NCBI GenBank assembly: GCA_963575745.1 | Contig: CAUYUJ010014344.1 | Coordinates: forward strand, 313,912 to 350,165 | DNA length: 36,254 bases | Source of the DNA: Prorocentrum cordatum | Lineage: Eukaryota; Sar; Dinophyceae; Prorocentrales; Prorocentraceae | Direction of reading: 5' to 3' | In this document: positions 1 through 9,566 of the stretch, piece by piece | Layout: the number at the start of each line of letters is the position of its first letter | Position numbering within the stretch: position 1 is the stretch's first letter | Made by a program: the position numbers and the translations under genes | Notes under the pieces: model-generated | The model's input: the letters and a program-made list of their open reading frames with translations, nothing else | Database searches by the model: none | Told to the model about the DNA's origin: nothing

Positions 1-214
1 TGACGTGGGTCAGAGTCCTCAGGGATTCTGTTTGGGGTCTCTTCGGAGCGCTCTCGGAGGTCTCTCCAGGTTCGAGGGCTGAGGATCAGGCGGTCGCAAA
101 CGTGGATCAAGGGGGCGTGGATTAGCGACGGGTCCCGTTTCCTTGGGAAATCGCGCATTTCCGCCGCCGAACGAGGCGGCACCGGCCGCATTTTGGGGAG
201 GGCGCTTCCCCCAG

Positions 215-250
215 TCCATGGATTTGGCGACCGCGCGCCAAATCCATGGA
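215..250. repeat. Perfect 15-bp inverted repeat (hairpin)
   Basis: TCCATGGATTTGGCG (215-229) is the exact reverse complement of 236-250, with a six-base loop (230-235). No function can be assigned; it lies in the presumed intron. Confidence 0.85.
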
Positions 251-444
251 TGTGCGCTACCCCGAGAGGGTCAAGGAGAGTTGGGGGCGATCTCGGGAGT
301 TTTGGGCGGGCGGGCGGTTTTTTTGGGGGGGGTCCTGAGACGGCCCTCGAAGAGGTGGCGGCCCCCTGCTTGGGGGTGGGCCCCCCCCCTTGGCACGGCC
401 TGGGGACGGGCGCCACCGTCGGCGCCGAGGGAGGGGAGATGCGA

Positions 445-581
445 GAGGGAGAGGAGGAGGAGGGGGAACGGGGGAGGGGAGAGGAGGAGAGGAGGAGGAG
501 GAGGAGGAGGAGGAGGAGGAGGAGGAGGAGGAGGAGGAGGAGGAGAGGGGAGAGGGGAGAGGAGGGGGAGGGGGGGGGGGG
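445..581. repeat. (GGA)n purine microsatellite ending in a G run
   Basis: Imperfect, then pure, GGA/GAG units end in a G homopolymer. The poly-Glu, poly-Arg and poly-Ser open frames over it come from the repeat and are not genes. Confidence 0.95.
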
Positions 582-915
582 CACAAGCTGGGTGCGCAAG
601 CGTCTATCTGACGTCCTACCCCTCCCTCCCATCCCGCACCATGGCGTGGATCTCCCCTCTATTCGCGCAGTCGGATGTCGCAGCATGGGGAGAGGGGGGG
701 GGGGGGGGGGCAGAAGCTCCCCAGCCGCCTGGGGGCGCGCGCCACCGTCGGCGCCCCTGCGGGAGGGGCGGCGCGAGGAGACGGCAGTCAGAAGGCATGG
801 GGCCTTCTTGGAAGCCCCCCTATGGCTCCTGAGAGGCCTCTCTCGAGAGCCTCCAGGCCCCGCCGAAGAGGCTCCCCCTGACATTTCCGAGAAGCCCCCC
901 CCCCCCCTGGCTCAG

Positions 916-1383
916 AAGGCGGCCCTCCTCGCGCGGCCCTCTCCGTGCGCGCCGCCGGGCCGAGGTCGCGTGCCGTATTTCCTGTGCCCCACCCAGAAGG
1001 CCCGCGACGCCTTCCGCCGCTGGCGGGGCGAGAACGAGGACGAGTGGGACTGGAGCGCGGCACAGGTGCCAGAGGCCCTCACGGACGAGGTCGAGCAGAG
1101 GAAGAAAGACAAGGACAAGGAGAAGAAAAAGAAGCTGAAGGAGAAGCAGAAGCTCGCGAAGGCCAAGGCACGCGAGGAAGACGAGGAACGAGCGAGGCGA
1201 GAGGAGGAGGAGGCGCGGGCGCTGGCAGCCGCGCAGGCAAAGTGCGAGAGCTGCGCGAAGCCCATTGTCAGTAAGCCGTTCGCTCGCCTAGACTATCTTT
1301 ATTGCTCGGCGGAGTGCGTCAGCGCGCACCGCCGGGAGCTGCAGGCGCAGGCGGCCATGAAGCGTTTCGGCGGTGGCAGCTGA
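916..1383 (+). CDS. ANKZF1/Vms1-like protein, C-terminal exon (partial)
   Basis: This encodes the C-terminus of a Vms1/ANKZF1-type peptidyl-tRNA endonuclease, which acts in ribosome-associated quality control by releasing stalled nascent chains. The part after the ankyrin repeats is recognisable: PYFLCPTQKARDAFRRW, then the acidic segment and the hallmark AQVPEALT (ANKZF1 has a very similar AQVPGPLT). A long Lys/Glu-rich charged helix follows. Last is a treble-clef zinc site, C-E-S-C then YCSAEC with a following H-R-R, matching the Vms1-associated treble clef at the end of the family. The frame is clean down to TGA at 1381-1383. The catalytic VLRF1 domain and the ankyrin repeats are absent from the window, so this is one exon. 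The 5' boundary is uncertain (AG at 914-915 or near 964). The identification comes from recalled family features, not from a search. Confidence 0.78.
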   Translation, partial: KAALLARPSPCAPPGRGRVPYFLCPTQKARDAFRRWRGENEDEWDWSAAQVPEALTDEVEQRKKDKDKEKKKKLKEKQKLAKAKAREEDEERARREEEEARALAAAQAKCESCAKPIVSKPFARLDYLYCSAECVSAHRRELQAQAAMKRFGGGS

Positions 1384-1442
1384 GCGATGCGACCAGAGGA
1401 CGGCTCCTGGTCCTTCTCCTGCTCCTTCGGATCCGGCGCTGA

Positions 1443-1446
<4 letters not shown>

Positions 1447-1515
<69 letters not shown>
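1447..1515 (+). repeat. Pure (GCT/CTG)23 trinucleotide tract
   Basis: Sixty-nine bases of uninterrupted GCT units begin 63 bp after the Vms1-like stop codon and so probably lie in its 3' UTR. It is the only pure CTG tract in a window otherwise dominated by GGA/CCT repeats. Confidence 0.95.
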
Positions 1516-1516
<1 letters not shown>

Positions 1517-1752
1517 GGGAGCAGCAGCAGCGGCATCAGCAGAAGGACGACGACGAAGAGGACGAGAGAGGCGGATAATGGTTAGGACCTAGCCCTTATC
1601 CTCCTCTCCAGTTCTCTTTGTCGTCATCCTTGTGTCTCTCGTCCTCCCATGCTTATGTTTTCTCCGCCTTCTTCGCCTCATCCAGGCCGCCGTCGCCATG
1701 CGCTTCCTCTGCCTCCTGCGCTTCCTGATGCTAATCCCCGCCGCTTCGCGCC

Positions 1753-1932
1753 GAGGAGGAAGAGGAGGGAGGAGGAAGCGGAGGAGGAGGAGGAGGAGGA
1801 GGAGGAGGAGGAGGAGGAGGAGGAGAAGCCCGAGGAGGAGGAGGAGGAGGATCACGCTGCAGGAGGAGGTGGAAGGAGAGAGAGAAGGAGGAGGGAGGAG
1901 GAGGATGAGGAGGAGGAGGAGGAGGAGGAGGG
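1753..1932. repeat. (GAG)n microsatellite
   Basis: Interrupted GAG/GGA units. About 130 bp downstream is the complementary (CCT)n tract, so the two tracts could pair as a long imperfect inverted repeat. Confidence 0.93.
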
Positions 1933-2063
1933 CAGAGCCGATGCCATGGAGCACAGGCCTTCCCCATCGAAGCCGGCAATCGGCGGCCCGTGGGCAGCAG
2001 CTGCCCAAGCATGCTAACGCGAAAGGCGAGGGGGAGGGCGGTGCAGAAGCTCGCGGTCCTCCG

Positions 2064-2232
2064 CCTTCTCTTCCTCCTCCTCCTCCTCCTCCTCCTCCTC
2101 CTCCTCCTCCTACTCCTACCTCCTCCTCCTCCTCCTCCTCCTCCTCCTCCTCTCCTCCTCCTCCCCCTCCTCCTCCTCCTCCTCCTCCTCCTCCTCCTCC
2201 TCCTCCTCCTCCTCCTCTCCTCCTCTTCCTCC
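2064..2232. repeat. (CCT)n microsatellite abutting the first SL relic
   Basis: A pyrimidine tract of CCT/CTC units ends directly at the spliced-leader relic at 2233. The second LINE copy has the same arrangement. Confidence 0.93.
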
Positions 2233-2254
2233 TCCGTAGCAAGTTTGGCTCAAG
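2233..2254 (+). other. Relic of the dinoflagellate spliced leader (copy 1)
   Basis: The 22 bases match the mature DinoSL tail (T-CCGTAGC at the start, GGCTCAAG at the end) at 20 of 22 positions; the changes are at 2241 and 2243. The leader is added to mRNA by trans-splicing, so a copy in genomic DNA marks reverse transcription of a trans-spliced transcript. An ATG follows at 2260 and opens ORF1 of the retroelement. Confidence 0.8.
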
Positions 2255-2259
2255 GCCAC

Positions 2260-3168
2260 ATGGCGCATCCATCATTGCCTCAGCGGGGTAGGCGTCCATC
2301 CAGTGTTTCCGTGCTCTTGCAGCAACCTCAGGGGCGAGTTACCGCCCGTTTCCATATCCTCGCTTGCGGCGAGGAAGTTAGTACCATTGCGGACGGCGCC
2401 AACGGCGGTAAGAGCGCTCGACGCTCGGCGGCGGCAGCTGGCAAGGAGGACGAGGGCGGCGACAAAGGGCGCGGCCACAGTCCCAGGTTCGACTTGGCGA
2501 AATGGTACACGGTCTGCATGCAGTGTCGCTACCGCTGGACGTGGAATGGGAAGCCGGATTGCTTCCACTGTGGCAAGCCATTTGCTCCGACGCTAGGGGG
2601 GTATCGGCTGCTTGCTGGTGCTTGGGTAGGCATGCCACCCCCATGGCGGCAGCAGCAGCAGCAGAAGCCCCTCACGGCGGACGAAGTCCTCGACGCGCTG
2701 GCCAACCTCGTCGGTGATGACGGCACCAAGGAGCAGCTGTTCACTCCTCTGCAGGCAGCGCTCAAGCCCGCTCCTCCAGCCGCCAGAGCAGGCGCTGCAG
2801 TCCGCGCTGGCAGTCCCCAGCAACCACAAGGCTCGCCTCGACAAGCTCGTGGAAGACGTCGCGGACGCCAAGAGTAGCTCGCTGCACTCGAGGAGCAGCA
2901 GCAGCAGCAGGCGACGCTCGACCTGGTCAAGGAGTAGGTTGACTGCGCCAAGGCGCAGGAGGCGGTCGAGGTCAAGCTCTGCATCTCCCGAAGGACCCCG
3001 CAGGCGCACGAGGCCTTCACCACCGACGACTCCCTGTGGGCCGATCTCTCGGTCTACGACGAGGATACCCGCAAGCAGATGGAGGAATGGAAGGCAGACC
3101 TCGACTACCGTGCCAAGGCGCCCAACGAAGGGCAGGAGCGGGTTCGAGACATCCTGCGCCAGGCGTAG
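2260..3168 (+). pseudogene. Retroelement ORF1: zinc-finger and coiled-coil protein
   Basis: The ATG at 2260 lies five bases after the SL relic. The frame runs to a stop at about 2877 and contains a zinc site at 2515-2571, C-MQ-C then 11 residues then C-FH-C (CX2CX11CX2C). It is followed by a Gln run and a region poor in hydrophobic residues. Past 2877 the likely continuation lies in another frame: LAALEEQQQQQATLDLVKE, a stop, then charged helical sequence including KQMEEWKADLDYRAKAP, ending in TAG at 3166-3168. A Cys-rich finger plus coiled coil is what LINE ORF1-type nucleic-acid-binding proteins look like. The frame change and in-frame stops mark it as broken. Confidence 0.6.
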
Positions 3169-3549
3169 GAGACGGGGGCCAAAAGCGCAGGATGGGTCCA
3201 GGCGGCGGAGGCGGCGAAGCAGCGGCTGGGTCTGACGGCGGACAAGACACGGCCGCTGCCAACGATGATGGAGCTGCCCCACCTACTCCACCTGCCGCCC
3301 CCGCCACCCCCGTGTCCACGGGTGGTGCCGCAAGCGGCAGCGGCCCCGCGCCCGTGGCGACCGACGAGCCTTCTGGAGCGGACAAGCAGACCGCCGCCGA
3401 GCTCGCCCGCGTGGCCGCCGAGGCGCTCCAGCAGGCACGCACAGCCGCTCAGGATGGTGGCGGCAGCTGCGCGAAGGCCCCCCGCGCCAGCGCTGCTGGG
3501 CCTCGTCCAGGGCGGTTTCAGCAAGCCCCGCGCCAAGGAGGAGGCGGAG

Positions 3550-4250
3550 CCCACCATCTTCTTCGGCTACGTTACCGAGCAGGGGCCCAAAGCCGCAGCC
3601 TTCGCGAGGGGCGAGGGCAAGCGCCACTGCGCGATTGCGCTGGCGGAGACGCACGCGTCGGCGAGCAACCTCGATGCGATGAAGGGCCCGCCGGCAGCAG
3701 ATGGGTGGAAGGTCGCAGCGACGCGCGTGATCGCCACTCACAAGTCTCAGCAAGGCACTCACTCATGGAGGTGAGCGGGCCCTGGCCAGACAGGATATCG
3801 CAGCCGCGTCCACCGCGGCGCACCGCATCTACTATGTCGGCCAGCACAGGGAGCAGCCCTTCGTCGGCTTCTCGCCGTGCGCGCTGCACACCGAGAACGG
3901 CAACCCGGTCGCCATCGCGGCCCACCAAAGGCCAGGGCTCCGCAATCAGGGGGCCAACCGCGTCATCCACGTGAGCCTCACCACGGCGTTCCTGGGCATG
4001 GCGCAGAACCCTTGGCTGGTTCTGGCGGACTGGAAGTACGAGCCACCGCGGAGAGCCGACAAGCCGCGGTTAGGGCGGTGGAACGCGCCCAGCCTTGCAC
4101 CCGAGGGCTGCACCGTCTCGTGCGACAATGGCACGACTGCGGCATCGCTCGCAGCGGCGTCGCGGGGGTCCTCAATTTGCGGCCCGTCTACCAGGTGCCC
4201 TGGAAGACCCATTGCGGCGTTGAGGTCACGTTCGGGGCCAACCAGTCCCA
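3550..4250 (+). pseudogene. APE-type endonuclease domain of LINE copy 1
   Basis: This is the target-nicking endonuclease of the element, spread over three frames. The first frame has AFARG, then HCAIALAETHAS, where ALAETH carries the metal-binding Glu, then DGWKVAATR. After a frameshift near 3775 come ERALARQDIA, GFSPCALHTENGN and NPWLVLADWKYEP. The last is the usual GDWN-x-x-P motif with Gly changed to Ala and Asn to Lys. After another shift near 4135 come DCGIARSGV (normally LDYxIAS) and LRPVYQVPWKTHCGVEV, the conserved closing block. The domain is the right length, about 230 residues, but it is inactive because of the frameshifts and the altered DWN. Confidence 0.75.
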
Positions 4251-5162
4251 GCAGCGCAAGTGTCTGAAGGCGCCGCGCGCACTGCCGACGCGCGCGCGGC
4301 CCGATCGGGCAGCGGGCCCCGACGGCAAAAGGTCCAGGGCCAAGGCGATGGCACTGCAACAGCGCAGGGCCAGGCTACCCGAACACCTACACGGAGAACT
4401 CGACGCGATCCACGCGGAGATCAAAGAGGCCCCCGCAGCGAACGACGCCCCGTTCACGGCGCCCATAGGGGGCTGGGGGCGGCCTCCATCATTGCGAAGG
4501 CCTTCCCCAAGTTCGACGGCGCGCGAGTCGGGGCTCGGCGCGGGCGCGGTCTCTTCGTCCACCGCCGATGCAGCGACGAGGCCCTGGTTGCCCATGCGTC
4601 CTACGCCCAGCGAGTCGCCGCGGTGGAGCACGCGATCCTCGAGACTCACCAGGCCCCCGTCGAGTAGCGCCCGAGGCACTTGGGGCGCGCGGAGGGGCGC
4701 GGGGCGGTCACCAAAACCATGGGGGCGCCGCCTGGCAGGCCTCACCTACGCGACCCCCAGACCGCATGGTGGCAGACCGCCACCGCGCTGCTGACCAGGT
4801 ACATCGCCCCGGCCAAGAACGGCAAGGATCCCAGGAGCGCATGCTGGCGGCCAAGTCCCTGTCAGCCAGGATTGACCAGCTCGAGAACTCGGAGCCCCAG
4901 GCGAGCCACTTCGGGTCGAAGACCGACCCAGCCGAGATCGAGGAGTGGAAGATGAACTCGTCGATGCTCGACTTCTGCTGCGACGAGGACCGGGCCTGCA
5001 TCGCGACCGCCGCTGAGCTCTGGGCCAACGGGGCGATGGGTCGGGCGCCTGCCCGATCGCGCACGCGGCCCCTGGGGTGGGCCAAGACGGCCTGGGAGGA
5101 TAACCCAGGCAAGCACCGCGGGGCCGTCAAGGGCCCGACTGAGCCCACCCCAGCTCGAAGCC

Positions 5163-6258
5163 ATGAACGGCGTTGTCACGCTGGGCGCGCCGTCGCGCAT
5201 CACGCAGGCGTCCGCGGAGGTGTGGAACGGTATCTGGGAGACGCCCGCGCGCGACGAGGAGGCTCTCCACCGGGCCTTCGCAGAGGTCCACGCGAGGGCC
5301 TTGGACAGGCCACTCGACGAAATCATTGCGGACCAGATTCGAGCGGCGGTCGGCGTGGCCAACCCCAAGGAGGCGAAGGGCGTCGACAACATCGGCCCCG
5401 CGGACGTCCAGAGGCTCCTTGGGGAAGGCATCCAGCAGTTCGCCGATCTTCTCAACGAAGTCGAGCGAACGAGGCCGCGGCCGCAACTGGCCCGCGCCAC
5501 GATAGGGGCGACGTTGCCCGAGCCATCGGGGGGGCGAGCGCACCGCGGGCATGCTGGCGACAGCCCCCAAGGTTCGGAGCAAGCTCCGCGCTCCGATCAC
5601 TGACCAGTGGTCAGAAGCCCTCGGAGAGTTCTTGGACACGGCCATCCAGGGCCCCAGCGCTCTTCGCGCCTCGCTGGCGCGAGCACTACTCGACAAGCCT
5701 CGCGCAGAGTTTGGCATCGCGTTCGCGACGCTGCTTCTGAAGATCGAGAAGTTCTACGACGGCGTCAACTTACAGCGCCCGCTGCGCGCGGCCGTCGACC
5801 AGGGTTTTCCCGCCATCGCGGTCGTGCTCGAGGTGGAACTCTTCGCCGCCCCGCGGCACCTGCGCACGCGCGGCTGGACTAGCGGCGCGACCGACCCCCA
5901 GCGATCGATTGTCGCGGGCAGCGCGCGCGGGGGTGAGCTCGCAGAGGCGCGCGCCGGGCCCATCCTGCAGCAGGCGCACGCCAACTTCGCCTGCGCGGGC
6001 CCGTGGACGCTCGTTGACGACACGGCGGCGCGCGTCGAGAGCGAGGAGGAGCAGGTGGCCCGCGACCTTGCGGGCGTCGGAGGCGCCCTCTGCGCGGGAC
6101 TCGCGGAGGCCGAGCTCAAGGTCTCGCCCGAGACCACCATCGCAGCCTCGAGCCGCGCCCTGGCCCCGTCCGCGCACGCGGCCTCGCGGGCGAAGGGGGC
6201 GCGCGCCACGGTGGCCAGCGACGGCGTCGACCTGGGCGTCGACGCGGCAGGCGCCTAG
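5163..6258 (+). pseudogene. Reverse transcriptase of LINE copy 1
   Basis: The N-terminal block (5163-5603) holds KGVDNIGPADVQRLLGEG and LLNEVERTRPRPQL, typical of LINE RTs ahead of the palm. After a frame change near 5550 the palm runs open to TAG at 6256-6258. Motif A reads LLLKIEKFYDGV, where the usual catalytic Asp in LLDIEKFYD is Lys. FPAIAVVLEVELFAAPRHL and IVAGSARGGELA follow. Motif C reads WTLVDDTAA and keeps both Asp residues. LKVSPETTI and VDLGVDAAG close the domain. The segment with motifs 1 and 2 (PKxxGGxRPI) is damaged near 5510-5560. Loss of the motif A Asp together with the frameshift makes this copy inactive. Confidence 0.78.
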
Positions 6259-6549
6259 CGGCGCGCCACCGCAAAAGCGCAGGCCAGAGCTAATTACCAA
6301 GGCTAGGGCCCGCGCGTCTCGCATCCGGCTCAAACTTCGCAAGCGCGCTTCGCCTGCCAAGGTGTCGAAAGGCCTCTGGGCGACTGGGTCTCGACCGCAG
6401 GGCACCTACGGGCGCTGGATCACGGGTCTGGCACCGCCCCAGGCACTGCTGCAGCGTCGCCAAGCGCTACAGGCAAGGTGCCAGGCAGGTGCCGGACCAC
6501 GGCGTTGGCGGTCGTCCTCGGCGACCAGGACCCCGCGGTGGAGCTCGGG

Positions 6550-7170
6550 CGCCAGTCCGCGCACGAGCGTCCGAAGTTCTGGTTCGACCACCCGCAGTAC
6601 CACCTGCGCATCAATCAGGCGCGGCGGAGGATCAACTTGCGGACGGCGGAGCTCGGCAAGAAGAAGTGGCACTAGGTGGTCGGCCCGATCTCCGCCGCGA
6701 TCGCGAGCCTCATCAACGCGGGATGGGAGCGCCCGCCCCCCACGGAGTGGTCTAGGGCTGCGAGGCCTGACGAGCCCAACCCTCAGACGTGGCCCCTCCC
6801 GCGCCAGCAGATGCCCGACTGGGTGGGAAGCGGGGCAGCGTGGACCCCGCGGAGTTCATGCGCGAGTTCGCCCTCTCACTCCAGGATAGCCCCTGGGAGT
6901 CCGCGGCGAAGCACCCCGATGGAGAGGGGCCCCGGCGGGGCGGACCTGACGCGGGCAACGTCTCGCTCGAGATGGACAAGTACATCAGGGATGGCCACCG
7001 CGACCTCTGAGCCCTCGACTTGCGCGCGGTGCTTGGCGGCCAGTGGACGAGGACTCGCGCGGCGGAGGCGGGCTACGAGATCGACGCCGCTTGCAAACGA
7101 CGCGGCGAAGCAGCGGAGGACCCCGCGCATCGGGCGCGGCTGTTTCCATGCAACAAAGGGCACGATGACT
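6550..7170 (+). pseudogene. RT-to-RNase H linker of LINE copy 1
   Basis: One frame reads KFWFDHPQYHLRINQARRR, a TAG stop at 6673-6675, then VVGPISAAIASLINAGW and PPTEW, the pattern these elements show between RT and RNase H. Another frame continues with DPAEFMREFALSL and then LGGQWTRTRAAEAGY, followed by C-KRR-GEAAEDPAHR. The last piece looks like a decayed zinc site that normally reads C-x-x-C-GEAxE-x-x-HR. Recognition rests on remembered dinoflagellate elements and is weaker than for the enzymatic domains. Confidence 0.55.
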
Positions 7171-7360
7171 GCGACAAGTCTGACGCCTTGATGCCGTCGG
7201 CCCTTGCCTCCACAGAGGCCCAGCCTGCATTCTGGCTTCGAGTCGCCCCCGCTCGCGCCGACGCGCACCCTGTCTTCTCTGACCAGGGAGGGGCGGTGGG
7301 CGACGCTGGGTCGGGCGGGGCTGGGAGGGGCGCAGGGGCGGCGACGGCCTCGTCGCGATC

Positions 7361-7850
7361 TTCGGCGATGGGTCCGGCGGGCTGTTCAGTGCAGATCCAC
7401 GCCGTCGCCGCGCGGGGTCGGCCGCCATTGCTCTGGAGCGCCATCGGGGCCGATGGCAACCCTGGGGCGGCCCCCCGTCGGGCCTAGAGGGCCTCGAGCA
7501 GGGCTCGCGGCTTTTGCTCTCGCGTTGGAGAATTCAGTTGGCCGCGTCCCGTTCGTCACCGACCACCTCCCGTTGCTCTCGGGATGGCAGGCTGGCAGGC
7601 AGGAGCGGCCGCGCGTCGGTGCCAACGCTGACCTCTGGCAGCGAATCGCCCGTGCTCTTCGGTTCAGAGGCGCAGGCGAGGTCGAGGTGGAGTGGGCCCC
7701 CCATCACACAGTGACGACATTGTGGGGCTCGCCCGCGAACTCCGCAAGGCATTTCTCATGACTAGCCACGCGTGCGCCGATGCCTGGGCTGGCGAGGCCG
7801 CGCGCATTTCCCGGCAGAGAGCTCTCTGGTGGGTGAGGCCCCACCCACCC
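7361..7850 (+). pseudogene. RNase H domain of LINE copy 1
   Basis: The domain is spread across three frames. The first has FGDGSGGLFSADPRRRRAG, with DGS as the first catalytic Asp at 7367. A frameshift near 7450-7480 leads to RAGLAAFALALENS, where the catalytic Glu (normally RAEL) is Gly, then VPFVTDHLPLLSGW with the third acidic residue, ANADLWQRIARAL, and VEVEWAPHH with the family His. A further shift near 7740 leads to ACADAWAGEAA, which holds the last catalytic Asp. Loss of the Glu and two frameshifts make it non-functional. Confidence 0.75.
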
Positions 7851-7988
7851 ACCCACCTGCACGATATTCCATGCGCGTTGATTCGGCGCAGAGCTCGCAG
7901 GGCTTGGGCTGATTCCATGGCGGCGGAACCCCGTCTGCGCGCGCGGGCCTGGACGGCCATGGCGCAGGCGGCGCAGGCTCCAGCGGGC

Positions 7989-8510
7989 CTTCCAGGACAG
8001 CCAACATGAGCACGTGCTTTGTGGCAGCAAGTTTCGGTGCACTGCGCGCGGGGATGGAGCCGCATCTCAGCGGCGCGCGGCGCCCCGTGCGCGGCGCGCG
8101 CCCCCGCCCCCACAGCCAGCGGTGCGATCGCCCCTGCCGACCTCCCCGTGATAGCGCGCGGACGCGTGCCCCATGCGTCTCACAACTTGCACCACATGCT
8201 GGAATACCTGGTAAATGTCTGCAAAGCGCGTGGAAAGATTGGCACTCAAGATCCTCGTCGCCCCGCGACCGCCTGCGCTGGCATCGCCAAGAAAGGCCGC
8301 GAGAACCTCGCGAATATCGATCGCGGGCAATTCATTCGGGCCCACGCTGGACGCGATGGGTCAACCTCGTGCGTCAGGGCTGGCCGCCGCGCTGCCGCGG
8401 CAGCCGGGGCCCGCGCTGGCGCGTCGGCCGGTGCATCCGAGCCGCTCTCCCAGCAGACGCCGCCCCCTGGGGCCGAGGCCCCGCGCGCCTCGGACCCGCC
8501 TGACCCTTTA
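7989..8510 (+). pseudogene. C-terminal Cys/His tail of LINE copy 1
   Basis: The frame carries HASHNLHHMLEYLVNVC, then ATACAGIAKKGRENLANIDRG. In related elements this zone reads HxSHxL...C-x-x-C-G...L..PC, with a final Gly-x-x-P; here most of the Cys residues are lost. It follows RNase H directly, as expected. An Ala/Pro-rich low-complexity extension stays open to 8861 and is not recognisable. Confidence 0.5.
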
Positions 8511-8861
8511 ACGACGCAAGGATTGGGGCGCGCAGGGGCTGCCCCGAGTCAGTCCGCCCCTGCGGTTTGCGCCCCAAGCCGACCCGAGGCCGCCGAGGTC
8601 GGCTCGAGAGCCGCTTCCCTGATCGCTTCTCACGAGGAGGAGGTTGCAGCTAGGCCCCGGGCAGGGGAGGAACGCGCCCCTGCGGGCCAGCCAGCAGTTC
8701 GAGCTGATGTTGGGCCGACAGACGCTCTCCCCAGGATGCAGGACCAGGCGGCAGCAGCAAGGCGTTCTGCGGCGCCAGCGCGCGACGCGGTGGCTTCCTG
8801 GCATGGGTTGGACGCCAAGTCTTCGCACTCCTTGTCGGATCTCCCCGATGGCCCTGACTGA

Positions 8862-9566
8862 TCGCATTTCCGCCCCCAGGTCGCGCAGCTCGCCTGTCCG
8901 TCTTGGCGGGGACGTCTTGTCGGCTGCCTCTGGTGGACCGACGCGTCCGCGGCGCGCCAGGGGGAGCGTCGGCCTGGAAGGCGCGCCCCCCGCCGCCGCC
9001 AGCTGCAGGGCTTTTGGCGGAGCAGGGCCGCTGAGGCGCCTGCCAAACTCTTCCCGCGCTCTGTCTGCGTTGCCGGGGCCGCCCCGAGCCCGCGCGTTTC
9101 TCTGTCTTGCTACGTCTCGGCTGAACGGGCAAACCCGCCAGCTATTTGCATTCATTCGCGAGGCACTCATTTGCACGTAGCTGCGCGCCGCGCGCCGACG
9201 CTGCAGCGCGGCAGCGTTGCGCACCTTTCGCGCGAGCCGACCTCTAAGCAGGCGCCGTCGGCTCCCGTGGCTCCTCGCGGTGCCCCTGCCCCGCGGCATC
9301 TCGTTCGCGTCGGCTCGAAGATGCGCGCGTGGCCGGACCTTTTCGCCGAGCCCTCTCGCGATGCGCAGCCGCCGTCGCAGATCGGCTTCGACTCAGGCTC
9401 ATCGGATCGACTCGGCCTACATTGCCGATGGCTCGGCGGCGCTCGCCCCCGCGGCGCCCGCCGCCGCGCCGCGCCCCCGCGAGCGCTTTGAATTTACCCC
9501 GCCGCGGCAAGCATCTCCCGAGGCGGTGGCCGCACCCTGGTGCGCTGTCTGATCTACCCTGGCATT
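8862..9566. other. GC-rich sequence with no recognised gene
   Basis: The short open frames on both strands show no domain I know. The stretch lies between the last open frame of LINE copy 1 and the long (CCT)n tract. It may be the 3' UTR of copy 1 or unrelated spacer. Confidence 0.5.

Larger units (their letters stand above)
1..915. other. Non-coding stretch upstream of the Vms1-like exon
   Basis: I recognise no conserved protein here in any frame. The long open frames across this stretch are poly-Arg, poly-Glu and poly-Gly products of the purine repeat. It is probably intron of the Vms1-like gene that ends at 1383. It holds a 15-bp hairpin (215-250), a (GGA)n tract (445-581), G and C homopolymers near 571, 697 and 895, and a GC-rich motif around GCCACCGTCGGCGCC that occurs twice (near 410 and 740). 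A pyrimidine-rich run ends in CTCAG at 911-915 and could be the 3' splice site, but a second candidate AG lies near 964. Confidence 0.5.
2233..8861 (+). mobile_element. LINE-like non-LTR retrotransposon, copy 1 (decayed)
   Basis: Plus-strand domains occur in the usual order: SL relic, zinc-finger/coiled-coil ORF1 (2260-3168), APE endonuclease (about 3550-4250), reverse transcriptase (5163-6258), linker (about 6550-7170), RNase H (7361-7850) and a Cys/His-rich tail (about 7989-8510). Each domain is broken by frameshifts or stops, and two catalytic residues are replaced, so the copy is dead. The 3' end is not sharply defined: the last open frame stops at 8861 and there is no poly-A. The 5' leader shares short blocks with the second copy, starting at CAGCGGGG and ending in GTTTCCGT. 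Confidence 0.82.
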
